Below are positions 1-12,500 of a DNA stretch of 64,000 nucleotides, one piece after another. Origin of the DNA: Galerina marginata. Taxonomy: Eukaryota > Basidiomycota > Agaricomycetes > Agaricales > Galerinaceae. Location of the stretch: positions 2,976,001-3,040,000 of the forward strand of contig JAECYW010000006.1 in NCBI GenBank assembly GCA_023014335.1, in the 5' to 3' direction. Under the pieces are notes generated by a model. The model was not told the DNA's origin and made no database searches. It saw nothing but the letters and a program-made list of their open reading frames with translations. Made by a program: the position numbers and the translations under genes. The stretch's first letter is position 1. Every line of letters begins with the position of its first letter.

Positions 1-113
1 GCTCCCGGTAAGGAAAAAGAAAATAAGCGTTAAAGTAAGGCGGCAACGGTGTAAAGGAGTCACCTATGCTACAGACTCCTACCTAGATAGTATATAGAGT
101 CAAGAGGTAGCAA

Positions 114-482
114 TCATCTTGAAGAAGGTGGTATAGGGTCAACCAGCGGGTTTTCCTCCCTCGCTTGTTCGAGTAGCTTGTCCAACCCTTTCTCCTTCAC
201 TGCAGACTGTGCCAGGTAACCAAGACGATAGTGCGTTTTAGAAGAAGTAAATATGAGAATATGAGACGCTGCACGTACCTGGACACAGGACTTATACTCT
301 TCCCAAATCTTCCCGCACTTCTCTTGGAATTCATCGGCCTTTTTCTTCGAGTATGCGGCCCGCGTTTCGGATGATTTTGAGGCAGTCACCGCAGGCTCCA
401 GATACCCTTCGAACCATGTATTAAAGCAAGAGTCATACTGCTGTTTGAGAGGGGTACATTGTGGAGATAGACTTTGCGACAT
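114..482 (-). CDS. MDM35: Mdm35/TRIAP1-like twin CX9C protein of the mitochondrial intermembrane space
   Basis: Two exons (482-279 and 206-114) are joined across a 72-bp intron (207-278, gtacgt...cacag) and give 98 residues. Two CX9C motifs are visible (CTPLKQQYDSC and CGKIWEEYKSC). They lie inside the conserved context DSCFNTWFEGYLEP, which is diagnostic of the TRIAP1/Mdm35 family. In yeast, Mdm35 folds in the intermembrane space through its disulfides and escorts Ups1/Ups2 (PRELI) lipid-transfer proteins that move phosphatidic acid and phosphatidylserine between the mitochondrial membranes. That role is inferred here by homology. The length suits the family. An in-frame ATG 12 bp upstream (494) is an alternative start. 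The intron stays in frame if retained, so an unspliced reading would insert 24 residues between the second CX9C motif and the C-terminal helix. Confidence 0.9.
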   Translation of the reverse strand: MSQSLSPQCTPLKQQYDSCFNTWFEGYLEPAVTASKSSETRAAYSKKKADEFQEKCGKIWEEYKSCVQVRAASHILIFTSSKTHYRLGYLAQSAVKEKGLDKLLEQAREENPLVDPIPPSSR

Positions 483-797
483 GGGCGAAAGCAAAAGACG
501 AGCTGAGTATCCTGTTTGCCGGTTCGTGACGCGTTGACAGGCGCTTCCGGGCCGTTACTGTAACCATCGGCGGTGCAGAACTCCTCAAGTGCTCAGAGCG
601 AGAACTATTCAACCGTTTCTTTGCACTCTGCAAAACTGCAGTGGTCACAAGTACGTACGTACGGTAATCATACTATACAACAATTCAAAACATTAACAGG
701 GTCAGTGGATGGATCATGGGAGATATAGTAGGCAGGCTTTCTGATTGGAGAGCTATCTATGATAAAGAGAGTCAGACTGTAGAAACGTTCGCGATAG

Positions 798-2074
798 TCA
801 TCTTTCGTGATAGAAACTGCCCCGCAAATAGAACAATGTGCCGTGATTTTCTCGTCCGCCTCGTGTGTCATAGGGATTGTATTCAGCACCGGCTCGCCAC
901 CGCCAGACAGAAAAGCATTTCCAGGCATTTCCGTTTGGCCGGCGAGATTTCTCCATTCGTCCATCAATGTCTAGAAGACCCGTCTCGAGCATTGTCGGGC
1001 TAGTTATGGTCATAGAGAGGATTGAGTCTGAGGGTTCCGAGGGTTCTTCAGATAGTAAATGTGCAGGCAGATCTTTTTCTGGGCCACGTTGAGTAAGCAT
1101 GGTCAGAGCATATGTTTTTGGATGGATAGATTGAATCTACAAGAATCATAATCAATACATGAAGTCGCGCAACACTATACAACGACTTACTATCGCGTCT
1201 TTCTCTATTATCTCGGAGGTAGCAAAGGACCGCCTGTAGGTGATTACATCACCTACGCGTATAATCTTGTTTTTGACTAACATATAGAGTTTAATTTCAC
1301 TCGCACCGCTGAAGAATAGTTCGTTGAGTTTCGCAATCGTCAACCGTCGTCAACGATACAATACGAGGACATACCCAGCTCGTGCAGTAGACTCGCAAGC
1401 AATTGAGAAGGAAGATGTGGGCTCCACTTCTGTAGAGGGAGCAGGAGCAGGGTTGTCTCGTTCCCAGACTTCGTCTTTCCACGGAGCAGCTAGGGTACCT
1501 TTGATGATGGCCTCTTGGAATTGTTTGACTTTCTCAACGTGTGTTTGAGAGAACCAGTTCAAGTAGAGATGGTCCTGAAATGTACGGGTTGCAGCCAGAA
1601 AATGAGAGTCATTGAAGATGCTAGGGTTGATCTCAGCGTTCGAAGAAGCTACAAGTGGGTGCTCGTCGACATCCATCTTGTCCTCGAGTGCAGGATGGTC
1701 CGATCCCAGAGTTTCCTCGTAGCCTAAAAACGCTGTAGGAGGTAGCAGTGTCTTGAGATGTGTCCTAGCGTCTTCTGAAAGCATAGACCAAGTGTTACTG
1801 TTGATGATATCCTAAGGAAGACGCCGATTGAGTCCCTACAACTTATGCAATAGGTTGATCACACGAGAATGAATAGGATATCACCCGTCGGGATACATAC
1901 ATGCATGTCCAAAGAGACAAGATCGCTTTTAGAACTTTCCAGCAGGGTCTTGATAAACTTCTCTGGGTCGATCTCTGGTGTAGGTTTCCGCTTGATAACT
2001 CGAGGAACTGGTTCGGGTCCCACCAATTGAGGCGCTTTCACTGGCTGCCGTACCGTACGACGAGGTCGATCCAT
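798..2074 (-). CDS. Asx homology (ASXH/DEUBAD) domain protein
   Basis: Four exons (2074-1901, 1811-1375, 1308-1191, 1136-798) splice in phase to 355 residues. The N-terminus is basic (MDRPRRTVRQPVKAP). Exon 2 begins the ASXH region with the pattern DIINSNTWSMLSEDARTHL, followed by LLPPTAF, and the domain continues to the helix joining exons 3 and 4 (EIIEK, then IQSIHPKTYALT). The C-terminal exon has NGNAWKCF and GGRENHGTLFYLRG, which I recall as conserved in fungal ASXH proteins. In animals the ASX/ASXL ASXH domain (DEUBAD) binds and activates the BAP1 deubiquitinase that removes H2A ubiquitin. Fungal members are single-domain proteins of unproven function, so a role in chromatin or deubiquitination is inference. 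The gene is a minus-strand neighbour of MDM35 and the zinc-finger gene, without overlap. Confidence 0.85.
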
Positions 2075-4091
2075 CTGTAGTTTTTGTCAAGAATTATGCG
2101 ATGTATGAGAAAAATTCGATGTTATAACATGAGAAAGACGATACAGAGGTCGATGTCAATGGAAAGGTCGAAGTTGAACCGTATGGGCGGGAGAATTCTC
2201 AGTGCCGGTGTGCCGGAGTTGCTGATCGACTGGCGTCAAGAACAAATAAATAAAAATACCCTAATTTGGACTCCGAGTAATGAGTTGCTCAAGCTTAGCT
2301 CAAGCAGATTGCAAGCAGATCTGAGGATTGCATCTCAAAGAAACTTAGGGAGGTAAAAAAACTCGCCACCTCCCTATCCGCGTACTTGAGTAAGATACGG
2401 AAAATATTTTACTGTCTCTGATTCCGATTCTTGTTGCTTGTGACATCGATTCCACACATACTACGATACTTACTAGTTGACGCCGTGACCCCATAAACGC
2501 AGGGGCGGTCCAGGACAGTCATGTTTTCCTCACAACTTTGAGAAATTCAGTAGAAGTAGACAGTCGGTCCAGAATGATGGAGTCGAACAAGAAACCCAGA
2601 CCTTGACGGTTACTTCTCGCCACAAAAACCGTCACTATGGGTCGGTATTTCTGACTGTGCCTACAGTGAAAGTTTTGGCCCAAAAAAGTTTTCTGTAGGG
2701 TACTCAACAAATGGAATTTATTTTTGCATGATGACGCCTTCGTCTAATTTTTATCCCGTCAGCAAAGGTCTTTGGAACATGTTGGAGTAGATTTGGATGC
2801 TCAGATATTGAATGGAGATAAGGAAGGCCAATGGTCTCTTTTCCACCGTTAATGGTCTACGCAATGTTATTCTCGCAGAAACCGACGAGAGTTCTATATT
2901 TGTCGTGCGTTTTAGCATCGACTTTCCATGAAACCTCAGCGAAAGGGTGTCGAAGAGGTTTCGATACGACCAGAAAAACTCTTGCATAAAAGACCGGGTC
3001 CATACGAGCCCCGTCCGCTCTCTACAGAATACCGACACTATATGCTTGAAACCAGGGAGAGGCTATGCCCCAACATCATTATCGTCCCCGCTGTCATTCC
3101 GTCCCGCATACGAGTGTACTATTTTTAGATCTGCAGATCTCGCAGACCATCATTTGCAGAACGAAGTTCGCCAATCAATAAAACATTCAGAGCTTGACCC
3201 ATGGGGTGTGTATAATTAGCCTTCGGGACACCTCAACATTTGACAAAAGGAGACTCGGAGTCGGAGAAGCTTCTGACATTCACGGAACATTATTCGCCAG
3301 TTGGCTGCTTGTGATGTTCGACCACGTCGCCGTGGTTGCGACATACACTCACTATCTCCACGCTCATAGGATGTAACGACAGAAATGATATGTTTTGAGT
3401 GAATTGTTAGAAAGATCCGTTTAGGTGTCGGATAGACGCTACCTGCGTATCTGCCGGGCTTGTCAATGACGCTTGAGAGTTCATCAAGTCTGTGGGTATG
3501 TTTCTTTCGATTCGGACCGTGACACCGATGACAGAGTAAGTTATAGACTCTCGTCAAACTTAGATTCTTCCTCCGAGTTGAAATCAAAGCAGAAGGTTCG
3601 TCCATTTCCTGGCTTGTCGCAAGTACTCGCGGAGTTCTCATTCGACCCGAGTTTCCGATCTATCTTTGCGCGATACCGCATAATTGTATCTTCCAAGGTT
3701 CCAAAAAGATCGCCAATGATCGCTGATCAACTTTGAAGTCCAAAAATAACGAGAAATAATTCCTTTGAATCCTTGGATTATTTATTTTGGTCAGAGTAGC
3801 GATTATACGAACTACTCGAAGTGGAGTATAAGTGGGAGTGCAAATTATTTACAGTACAGTTTTGTCTTTAATGGCGTTGTCAAATCTCATGAAGTCCAAT
3901 GTGCCAGTAGTGAGTGAAGTCCGGGGGTGATAAATCGTACAGTGATATAATGACAAAATTAGATACTGTCCATGAAATGATAGAATCCTATGCCGCGAAA
4001 GTCCAATGGTAGTCGTCCAAAAAAGATGCCCAAGAATCCATAACAAAAAAAATAAAAGACCAAAAACAAATGACAATAAAGGAGTCGATGT
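2075..4091. other. Intergenic stretch without a supported gene
   Basis: This 2.0 kb lies upstream of the ASXH gene and downstream of the zinc-finger gene. Open frames up to 141 codons exist (for example 3216-3641 minus), but none has family motifs, plausible splice partners or coding-like composition. It probably holds the ASXH promoter and the zinc-finger 3' UTR. Confidence 0.5.
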
Positions 4092-5197
4092 TCAGTTGTT
4101 GACCCATCGCGTTCCTCCTTGAGCCACGGGACACTTGTGGTTTCCCAGAGTCTTTTTTGTTGAGAAGAACCGGCCGCACTCGTCGCAAGAGAACTCGCAA
4201 ATCTTGCCGTGCTTCGCGACTTCATGTCGTAGACGGTCGTGCTGTCGAGAGAATCGCTCGGAGCAGCCGAGAGTGCAGGGGAAGGAAGATCTAGGCTTCG
4301 GTTTGTGCGCCTCCATGTGCACCTTCAATGTATACTGGCTGGTAAATCGTCGCTCGCAGCCGATGATAACGCAGGGGAAACGGCGCCTCTGTTGCTGAGG
4401 ATCAACTTCAGTTCTGACTGGAGAAGGATCTCGAGAAACTGTGGGCTTTGTTTCGTTGGTATCCAGGCTTGAGCAAGAGGCTGTGGGTGAATGCGAGATA
4501 GAAGATCGTGGCGAGTGGCCCATCGGCGGTGCCTGTGACCATGATGATGATGAAGAGGAAGAGGGGAATTGGTGTGGCATTGAGGTCGTGAAATCGAAAT
4601 TAAAGGCGTTCGAGTATTCGTGCAGATTCGGTTGTGGAGATAGGGATAAGCCTGGGCTGAATAAGAAATCGAACCAATCGAAAGGGAAGGATAGAAAACG
4701 TACTTTCAGAGCGTGGCGAGCATGAAACGACTGAGAACGAAGGAGAGAAGGTGTTCGAAAATGTACTGGGCTCTGGTAGCGTCGAGAATGACGAATCGTA
4801 GCCAGCGGTGGCTTCGTAGGGCCAGGAGAACAAGTTGGTATCCAAAGGCTCTTCCTGAGAGCCGTAAGGTCCATTTTCGAATTGTGGAGAGGCGAAACTC
4901 GGCGGGCATTGGGCTAAAATGGACAATGAGCTTCCGAGTTAGGAGAACTTAGGAGTAGGTTATTACCTGACTCGTAGAGATCGGAGTCGGAGAATACGGG
5001 TCCTGCGTTCATCCACTGAGATAGAGACAAATGCGAATCTGCCATGAAATTATTGAGCTTCAAGAAACAGGCTTTGGCTGTGGGTACGCACCATCATATC
5101 CATCACAGTACGGGAGGTCGTAGCCAAAGTGCAGACCGTCCGAGGAGGGTGAATGTATTCTGACAATCGGAGCCTTTCGTGAAGAGTAATAGCTCAT
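4092..5197 (-). CDS. C2H2 zinc-finger transcription factor
   Basis: Four exons (5197-5092, 5038-4967, 4913-4704, 4651-4092) with 52-53 bp introns give 315 residues. The final exon carries three C2H2 fingers near the C-terminus: FPCVIIGCERRF..H..H, FPCTLGCSERF..H..H and a shorter FSCDECGRFFS...H...C, which ends in Cys rather than a second His. The preceding region of about 200 residues is Ser/Pro/Tyr-rich and low in complexity, typical of an activation domain. The start was placed at 5197 because the upstream exons join in phase through YCDGYD|DSHLSLSQWMN and DLYESA|QCPPSF. A longer 5' end is possible, since a TGA lies in frame further up. It is probably a nuclear DNA-binding regulator. Its targets cannot be read from the sequence. 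Confidence 0.8.
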
Positions 5198-8100
5198 GTC
5201 ATATGGAGAAGACTTGTGTCCTGGAAGTCACATTAAGACTGGGCAGTGTCCAAATTTACCGACAAAGACATACCGAGAGACACAGATGGTGTTTTCACGA
5301 CAGGCATAGTTTGTGTTGTCTAGAGATGATGGAGGCAAGAGGAGAGTCTCCGTGCGTTCGAATGAGGTGGGCGCCTTCCGGGGTTTTACTCGAAGGCAAG
5401 TCAAAAGCTGTCGTTCTTATCTAGGACGAAAGACCCAGGGTCATATAAATGGATATATGTGGATTCACTTTTTGATCGGGCGCCAGATGTGGGAAGGCAC
5501 CCTTCATGTGAACAGCCTCCGACGTATTGAGTTTGGGGAAGTTTGGGAAAACGTGGCCATGGCATGGTCTGCTCGAAAATTGGAGTCAAATAGGTAGAAT
5601 CCCTACGATTTTGTCGTTCAAAGCCTAGATGAGCACTTCTACGTCTGGAGGATAGAAAGCATGAAGGATTTAGCACGTAGATTGCCAGCGATAAAAGCAA
5701 GATTCGACGATTGTCGTGCTTGTTACCTAAGAGCGGAGGAGAGGGATCAGCCGGAAATAGTTCAGGGATTTATTTGCACTTTTCCTTTTTTGGACTGGTG
5801 GGAATAAAACAAATGAGAGACAGCAGGTCTGGATCGGACACCAAATACGGCATGATGAAGACTAAATAACTTAGACCATCCGAACCTGGTAGGGTCTCTT
5901 TTCTCGCGTGCCTGATGGGACAGCCACTACTCCGCGCTTTCAGGAGCTCCATTCTGTGTTCCTGTTTCCATTGTCGATTCTTCTCCTCGAGGCCGTACTG
6001 GTCACCAGGTCGTAGATGAATTTTGTGTTGGAAGTGTTGGAAAGCTCATTGTTTTCTGAGTCTCGCTTTGCATTATGATTCGCTCTTTCTCCGCCTTTTC
6101 TCGCCGACACCGTCATTCCAAATAACTCTCGAAAAGGCTTATTACCTTGTCTCTTTGCGCCGGGTGTTGAAGCGTGCTGGGGCGCATCAAACGTCAGGAT
6201 CTGATCTCATTGATTCTCATCTGTTTTCGGCGCGCCGGAAAATCTTGTTTAATTCAGAAGCTTTGAATGTCTGGTTTCCTGATGGTATGTTGGTGACATG
6301 CACAGCAACATCGGTACTCACCAAAGCCAGCATCTGCCAAAACTGGAGTTGACAGTACTCATCTTGAGTACTGCCAATTCTGACGAATAGTGTTTAAGTT
6401 GTAATGCAAAATGTCAAACTGTCGACATAGCGCGCACTCTCTTCAAACACGGAATGATCTGCAATGACTCCAGAAAACATACATATGAACTACGCGGGAC
6501 TGCGACCCAACAACGTCTCCAACGTTCGTAAAACATACGGTTACCTTCTTGAATGGCGTGGCGTTTATCCTGCTTATCAGCGTCGACATCATTCCTCTGG
6601 TGCACTGCCGCTATGTTGCGATATCATCCGAATTCGTTAACTGTACCACCCTTTCCCATAGGCAGGTTCAGCAGTGGACGGAACTGCACAGCCCTAGCGC
6701 GATTTCCAAAATAAATTATATGTATTGGACCCACCGGTCATCTGGAGTGCAGTTGACTACCCTTTGTCCAATTTACGTTCACTGCTCGGTAGGTCTCGTT
6801 CACGTGGGTTATTATTTTCCCTCGAGGCCGCCTTTGGTACCGAAATTTCGGGCAAGGAATTACTCCTCCTCTGAAACCAATCTCGGAGGATAAACGTCTG
6901 CCAATTTGTTGTCAACTCTCGGAGGCGCGGGACCCACATCAATATTTCACATAGACTTCCGGATATAAATCTGTCAACGGTGTAGAGCTGTGTCCGCCTA
7001 TGTCAGAGTTTCTCAAACGGCGGGACTTGCTGCCACACCTGGGCTCGATTATCGTCCCCTAACACAAGACGCCCAGGGGCAGGCGACATTTCGGAATTGG
7101 GTTTGTCCTTGAGTCTTGGGTGGGTCAGTTTCCGCCAAACTTCCGACCAAAAAAAGTTGCCAGGTCTCTCTGTTTCTCTCTGTCAGGAATTCCGACATAT
7201 GCAAACATTTCTCTTTGACATTCCATATTTCTTGCATTCCGAGGCTGGTGGATAATGATCTCTTTAATGAAACGCCAATCCCGCCAATCTTGTGAGGGAC
7301 GTTAACGCGGGTATAACATGTATCGATGAATACAGAACATGAGAGGTCGGTCGAATTCTTGCGCCTATTATTATGTACCAGCGATTGGCACGGTACTAGT
7401 GGCGTTCTCGTGGGTCGTCTCGCGCTCACTTCGCTCGGATGCGAGACACTTCTTTTTAAGGTAAACGGCTCGGACAATTACAAGCTATGTTAAACTCAAA
7501 TCAAAGGTTTCCCGACTCCGGAGAGGATTAACGATGGCGCAATTCTAGACGACGAACTTGAAGGTCGTCCTTCTCAGCCGACATTCCGATGTAGAAGGGA
7601 TGAATTCCTCGTTATCTGGCAGAGATGTTGAAAACATCGGCAACTGACGGGCCGGGTTCTACTTCCTTTAACATCGGAGGAGGGGGACGCGCTGGTGCTC
7701 TCTGGTGCTGTTGCTGTATACCTCATGCCTACGGGGTTCTGGAAATAAGGTGGATCTTAGCGAACTCAAGAGTACATCCTCATAGTATGCCATGCCTGTG
7801 CATGTATGTTGGCCTACATTTTGAGCGTCACTGCGTTCAGCTGCGTTCCGAAAAAAAAGATCTAATCCTGTCACCCCCAGACCGGCGTTCTGTGATCGAC
7901 AGGCCCGCCAAAATAAGAAGAATACGAGGGAGAAATCGACCACAAAAGGAACGCCAATCAACTGATAGCCTTTATGGAATTCGTTCGGAGGAAGCGTCCA
8001 ATGTAGGAATCGGAGTGGAACGCTGATCGCCTACCACATTTGGCTGGAACGCCGCTCGGATGTGTCGACCGAGCTTTCCGATAGGAGCGATTGGAGGGAT

Positions 8101-9581
8101 TAGTGCGGGATGCGCTTCCGAGCTTAAGTGCCTCCCTGGAGGATAAAATAAGCTGCAAGGGCATATCGCCAGGACTTGATAATGTCGGACAAGCACATGG
8201 TCGACTGCCCAGAGCCGTCGAAATACCTAGATACGCCACTGTCCAGTGGATTGACAGATTGAGGATTGCTGGGTGTACCCATGGCGCGTGATGTATTGTT
8301 TTGTTGCTTATTGCACACATATTAAATTGTCGAGAAAGAGCGCTCATGCAAAGGGGCAGATTGGCACTGTGTGCATGTTCCAGTGAGAGGACGAAAAAAG
8401 CGGATTTCTTGGGTTGGCAAGAGGAATCCGTGGAATGGTACAAACATGCTTCCGGCTTCGCTGAGAGACAATGCTGGGGATTCACAAAACATAGAAGCAA
8501 GGTGATTGACTGCCTGCAGGACACAGTTCCAAACCGATCATTACGGCTCAGTCAAGGCTGCCGTACCAACTGAAAGGGCCAGAAGGTACCTCAGCCTAGG
8601 GAATCATTTGCCTTGAGAGGAAATTCAGCCACAGAATTCATTGAATGAAGGTCAATCGGTCGTTCTCAAGAACAAGGACGCACTCGGGCGGTATTGGGGA
8701 TCCTACATTTATTGTGCTAAGATTTGTTCCGTGAAAGGTGAGAAAGGCATGGATATAAAACCGAGCGCGCCGTGATCCTTGAGCGTTAATTTGGGTACAT
8801 TGTGTCGCAGACAGATACACCGAGTCCGTGTAAACTGGTCCAGAAAAGTCTCTTTCTCTTGTCCCGGGATTGCAGAATGTGACCTATGCCGTTGCTTCAA
8901 TTTGAACCGAGTTGATTACAATAGAAAGGCCAATTGGACATTACCACCAAGAGGAAAGTTCAGGGGCTGCGCCTTGTCATGAAAGTCTGGCTTCTTCGAG
9001 ATACCCTTCTTGACACAAACCATTTAGTCTCTCGGATCCCGTGGGTGGTGTTTCCACCCCACCCCAGGATCGATAAAAACGAGGATACAGCACACCGAAT
9101 TACGCGACGTGCCCTCATGTTCTGAGACTTTCTCCATATTAGCGCAAAATAAAGGGGTCGAAATTGCCATTTGAATTAGACAGAGCAAGGCAAGAACCGA
9201 AAATAAATCAAACATCCATTTGTCTCGAAGGATTTAGGGAGGACAAAGAGGAGGAGGAAAAGAATGCAAGGCTATTCTAAATCAGACAAATGAAGGCTTG
9301 CGATGATTAGATTAGATTAGATTTTCAGGTGCACGGACCCGGAGGCGCGTGATGACCCGGTCGGTCTCGGTCCATTCTGGGCTGTAGTTCAATCTCCGCT
9401 AGATGCCGATGAGTCTGAGCACTGTCCCCAACGAGCGCAACCATTCCGTCGTCGTCCCTAACAACCACCAACCATCGAGCTCACCGTGTCAAGAGGCGCC
9501 CCTCTTCAGTTTTATCCACTCAATTCCGAGCTTTCGTTGGCTCAGGCTCGTGCCACAACCGTTTGGCGTCGGCAATAATTC
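5198..9581. other. Long gap without a supported gene
   Basis: This 4.4 kb separates the minus-strand zinc-finger gene from the plus-strand JmjC gene. The longest open frames (188 codons at 7958-8524 minus; 142 codons at 7049-7477 minus) have no recognisable motifs, are rich in rare-looking residue mixes and lack partners across introns, so they are read as chance. No terminal inverted repeats were found. Long upstream regions are common for fungal transcription-factor genes, so much of this could be the divergent regulatory region and 5' UTR. Confidence 0.45.
9305..9323. repeat. Short (GATTA)n microsatellite
   Basis: Three perfect GATTA units and a partial fourth lie about 260 bp upstream of the demethylase start. 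It is a minor simple repeat with no evident function. Confidence 0.8.
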
Positions 9582-12500
9582 ATGTACTCACTTTCTCGAG
9601 AATCAACTCTGACTCCGTGTAGATCGCCTACACCTGATATCCCAGTCCAACCGGACCACTTCTATGGTTCAGAGAACGTCCAGCTACCTCCTTCGCCAGA
9701 CTCGGACGGGAAAACATGGCTCGACCCAGCGGATGACCCCCTGGCGAATCGGGGTATCCCTGTCTTCAAACCCACCATGGAGGAATTCCAGGATTTCGAG
9801 GGCTACATGAATAAAGTGGAGTGTTGGGGCAACAGAAGCGGTATAGTGAAGATTATACCTCCAAAAGAATGGTCAGTAAAGTTGTTATGGCACATTTCGA
9901 CGGGTCCTTAAGTCTCAATTTACACCCAGGACCGCATCACTACCACCACTTAAGGAACAATTGACCGACGTCAAGATCAAGACCCCAATTGAGCAACACA
10001 TGCGGGGGAGTGGTGGTCTTTTCCGTCAGCAGAATATGGAGAAGCGCAAACTTATGAGCGTTCGCGAATGGGTAGAACTTTGCACCAAAGATGAATTCCG
10101 CGCACCGGGCCTTCAAGAAGTTGGTCTATCTTCGCGTAACCTCAACCCGATTGTCAGGCCCAGGCCCCAGCGGAAGGGAAAGCAGAAGGCAGAAGCGGTC
10201 AAGGCCGAACCATCCGGTCCGGGATCATCTGCCGTAGTAATTAAGGAGGAACCCACGGACGATTATCAGTCCCTGTCCGACATGCGTGCAACTCAAACAG
10301 TCACCACGCCTCCAAATAGCGAAGGTTCGCCGCCAGCAGCTGTTGGACCGAGCAATAATAAGGGAGGGAAGAAGAAAAAGCAGCCAGTCAAGCAGGAACC
10401 GAAACCTCGGCCAAAACGTGTGGGCCAAACCCGGGAGGCTCGTGAGGCCAGTCTTTCCGAGCGTGCTGCCCGAGATCGTGCTTTTCTTGAAGTCTTTGAA
10501 CCGGATAAGGAATGGCTCCCTCCAAGCACGAAGGCGTCTGATTATACTCCCGAATTCTGTCGGGAGCTTGAACGCAGGTTTTGGCGAAACTGTGGCTTAG
10601 GAAAACCTGCGTGGTACGGCGCAGACACACTTGGTATGTCTCTGTTCACCGTAGTTTTTATTACGATTATCGACTGATATTGCCTTCAATGTCAGGCTCA
10701 CTCTTCACTGACGATGTTACCGCCTGGAATGTCGGTCACTTACCCTCTGCTCTTTCTCGTTTGCTGCCTTCTTCAGACCAAGGTCTTCCTGGCGTTAATA
10801 CACCATATCTTTACTTCGGAATGTGGAGAGCCACATTCGCCTGGCATGTCGAAGATATGGACCTCTTCAGCATCAATTATATTCATTTCGGAGCACCGAA
10901 ATTCTGGTACGCCATTCCGCAAGGACGGGCACCTGCGTTAGAACAAACAATGCGAGGTCAGTGACAACCTTACCCTCGGGATTACGCTTATCTAAGCCCT
11001 ATTCGACAGGTTATTTCCCGAAGGATACTTCTCAATGCCCTCAATTCCTTCGCCACAAGTCCTTCTTGGCTTCGCCTACGATCCTTGCCAATTCGTCCTG
11101 CCGGCCAAATTACTTAGTCCAGCAAGCTGGTGAATTCGTAATTACATTTCCTAGAGGCTATCACGCCGGGTTCAACCTAGGTCTCAATTGCGCCGAGAGC
11201 GTCAACTTTGCTCTAGAGAGCTGGCTCGATATCGGCAGACGGGCCAAAGTCTGTGAATGCGTCGGAGACAGGTAAAGCTCTTGTTTTTCTAGTCATGTCG
11301 GGTTTTAATATATTCATATCCATTCATAACAGTGTTCGCATTGATGTAGACCAGTTGCTGCGTGAGCGCGAGGAGGAACGCACTCGACCAGTCATGAAAC
11401 AAGACAACCCAAGCAAACGGTCTAAGACTTCCTCATCCAAAAAAGAGTTTGTTAAGCAAGAGATCGTCGAGGCTGTTCTTCCTCCGCCGAAAGCACCTTC
11501 GCGGAAACGGAAGTCTGATGCAAAAACTGAAACCCCGAAAACTAAGAAAGTCAAAATTACACATTCATCATCGAAACTTCCTTCAACCGCCACAATCTCG
11601 ATACCTGCGAAGCCAGTCCCGAAACTCTCGGTCACTCTTAGGCTTGGACCCAGGCCGGCTGAGCAGGAGCCGTTCCCATGTTGCCTGTGCGTGTCAATGA
11701 GCAAAGATGGTCTGCTAAGAGTGCAAGACCCTCCTCTCACGCGAAAGGATGCCGTCGATGCGGCAGGAAACCCCAAGACCTGGATGGCTCACGAGTATTG
11801 TGCCAGCATCGTGCCAGAAACCTGGGTCGACGAATTAGATTTGCATGGGGTTAAGGAAAAGGTCGTTTTTGGTGTTGATGGGATCGTCAAAGATCGCTGG
11901 AACTTGGTAATATTTTTGGCTTTCTTTTTCCCGAGATGAGGTACTGATTGTGACTCTTTCGCCAATCTCAGAAATGCTCTGCTTGCACGAAAAACAAGCC
12001 GAAAGCCCATGGTGCCCCCGTTCAGTGCACCAAAGGCAAATGCCCAAGGGCCTTCCATGTCAATTGTGCAAATGAAGGGTACGACCAGGGAATCGTGTTC
12101 ACCGTCGAGAGGGTCGTCGAGAAAGAGGTCCTTCTTCTTGACCGTGCGCCGTTGACCACTCTTCCTGTGTGCGCTCCGCATGATCAAATGCAAGTCGATC
12201 CCAGCATCATGACATACCCTAATGCTGTGGCCATGGATACGGCACCCGGTTATCGTTCAAGTGAAGGTCGCGTTCTCAAGGTCATCAAAAAGCTTGAGGT
12301 GCAGATCCTTTGCACTCAGCATAATCCGGTAAGCCAATCGGCTATTCTTTACCTCTTTGTGGTGTTGACGGAATGTTCTCCGTTATCAGGCTGTGGCTGC
12401 TCAGAAAAAGGCGAGCAAGAACAACAAGATCCGGAATGACTTGCTGGCGCTGCCACCGATGACGAGAATCAAGATTCGCGTCAGTTCGGGCGTGTTTGAG

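Noticed and set aside
668..967. An alternative C-terminal frame for the ASXH gene containing a CSICG motif, suggesting a frameshift
   Set aside because: The continuous frame ending at 798 carries the family-like NGNAWKCF...GRENHGTLFYLRG terminus and the spliced length is a multiple of three, so no frameshift is needed.
7958..8524. 188-codon open frame on the minus strand
   Set aside because: It has no motif, no hydrophobic or domain pattern, no splice partners, and overlaps similar-sized frames in other phases.
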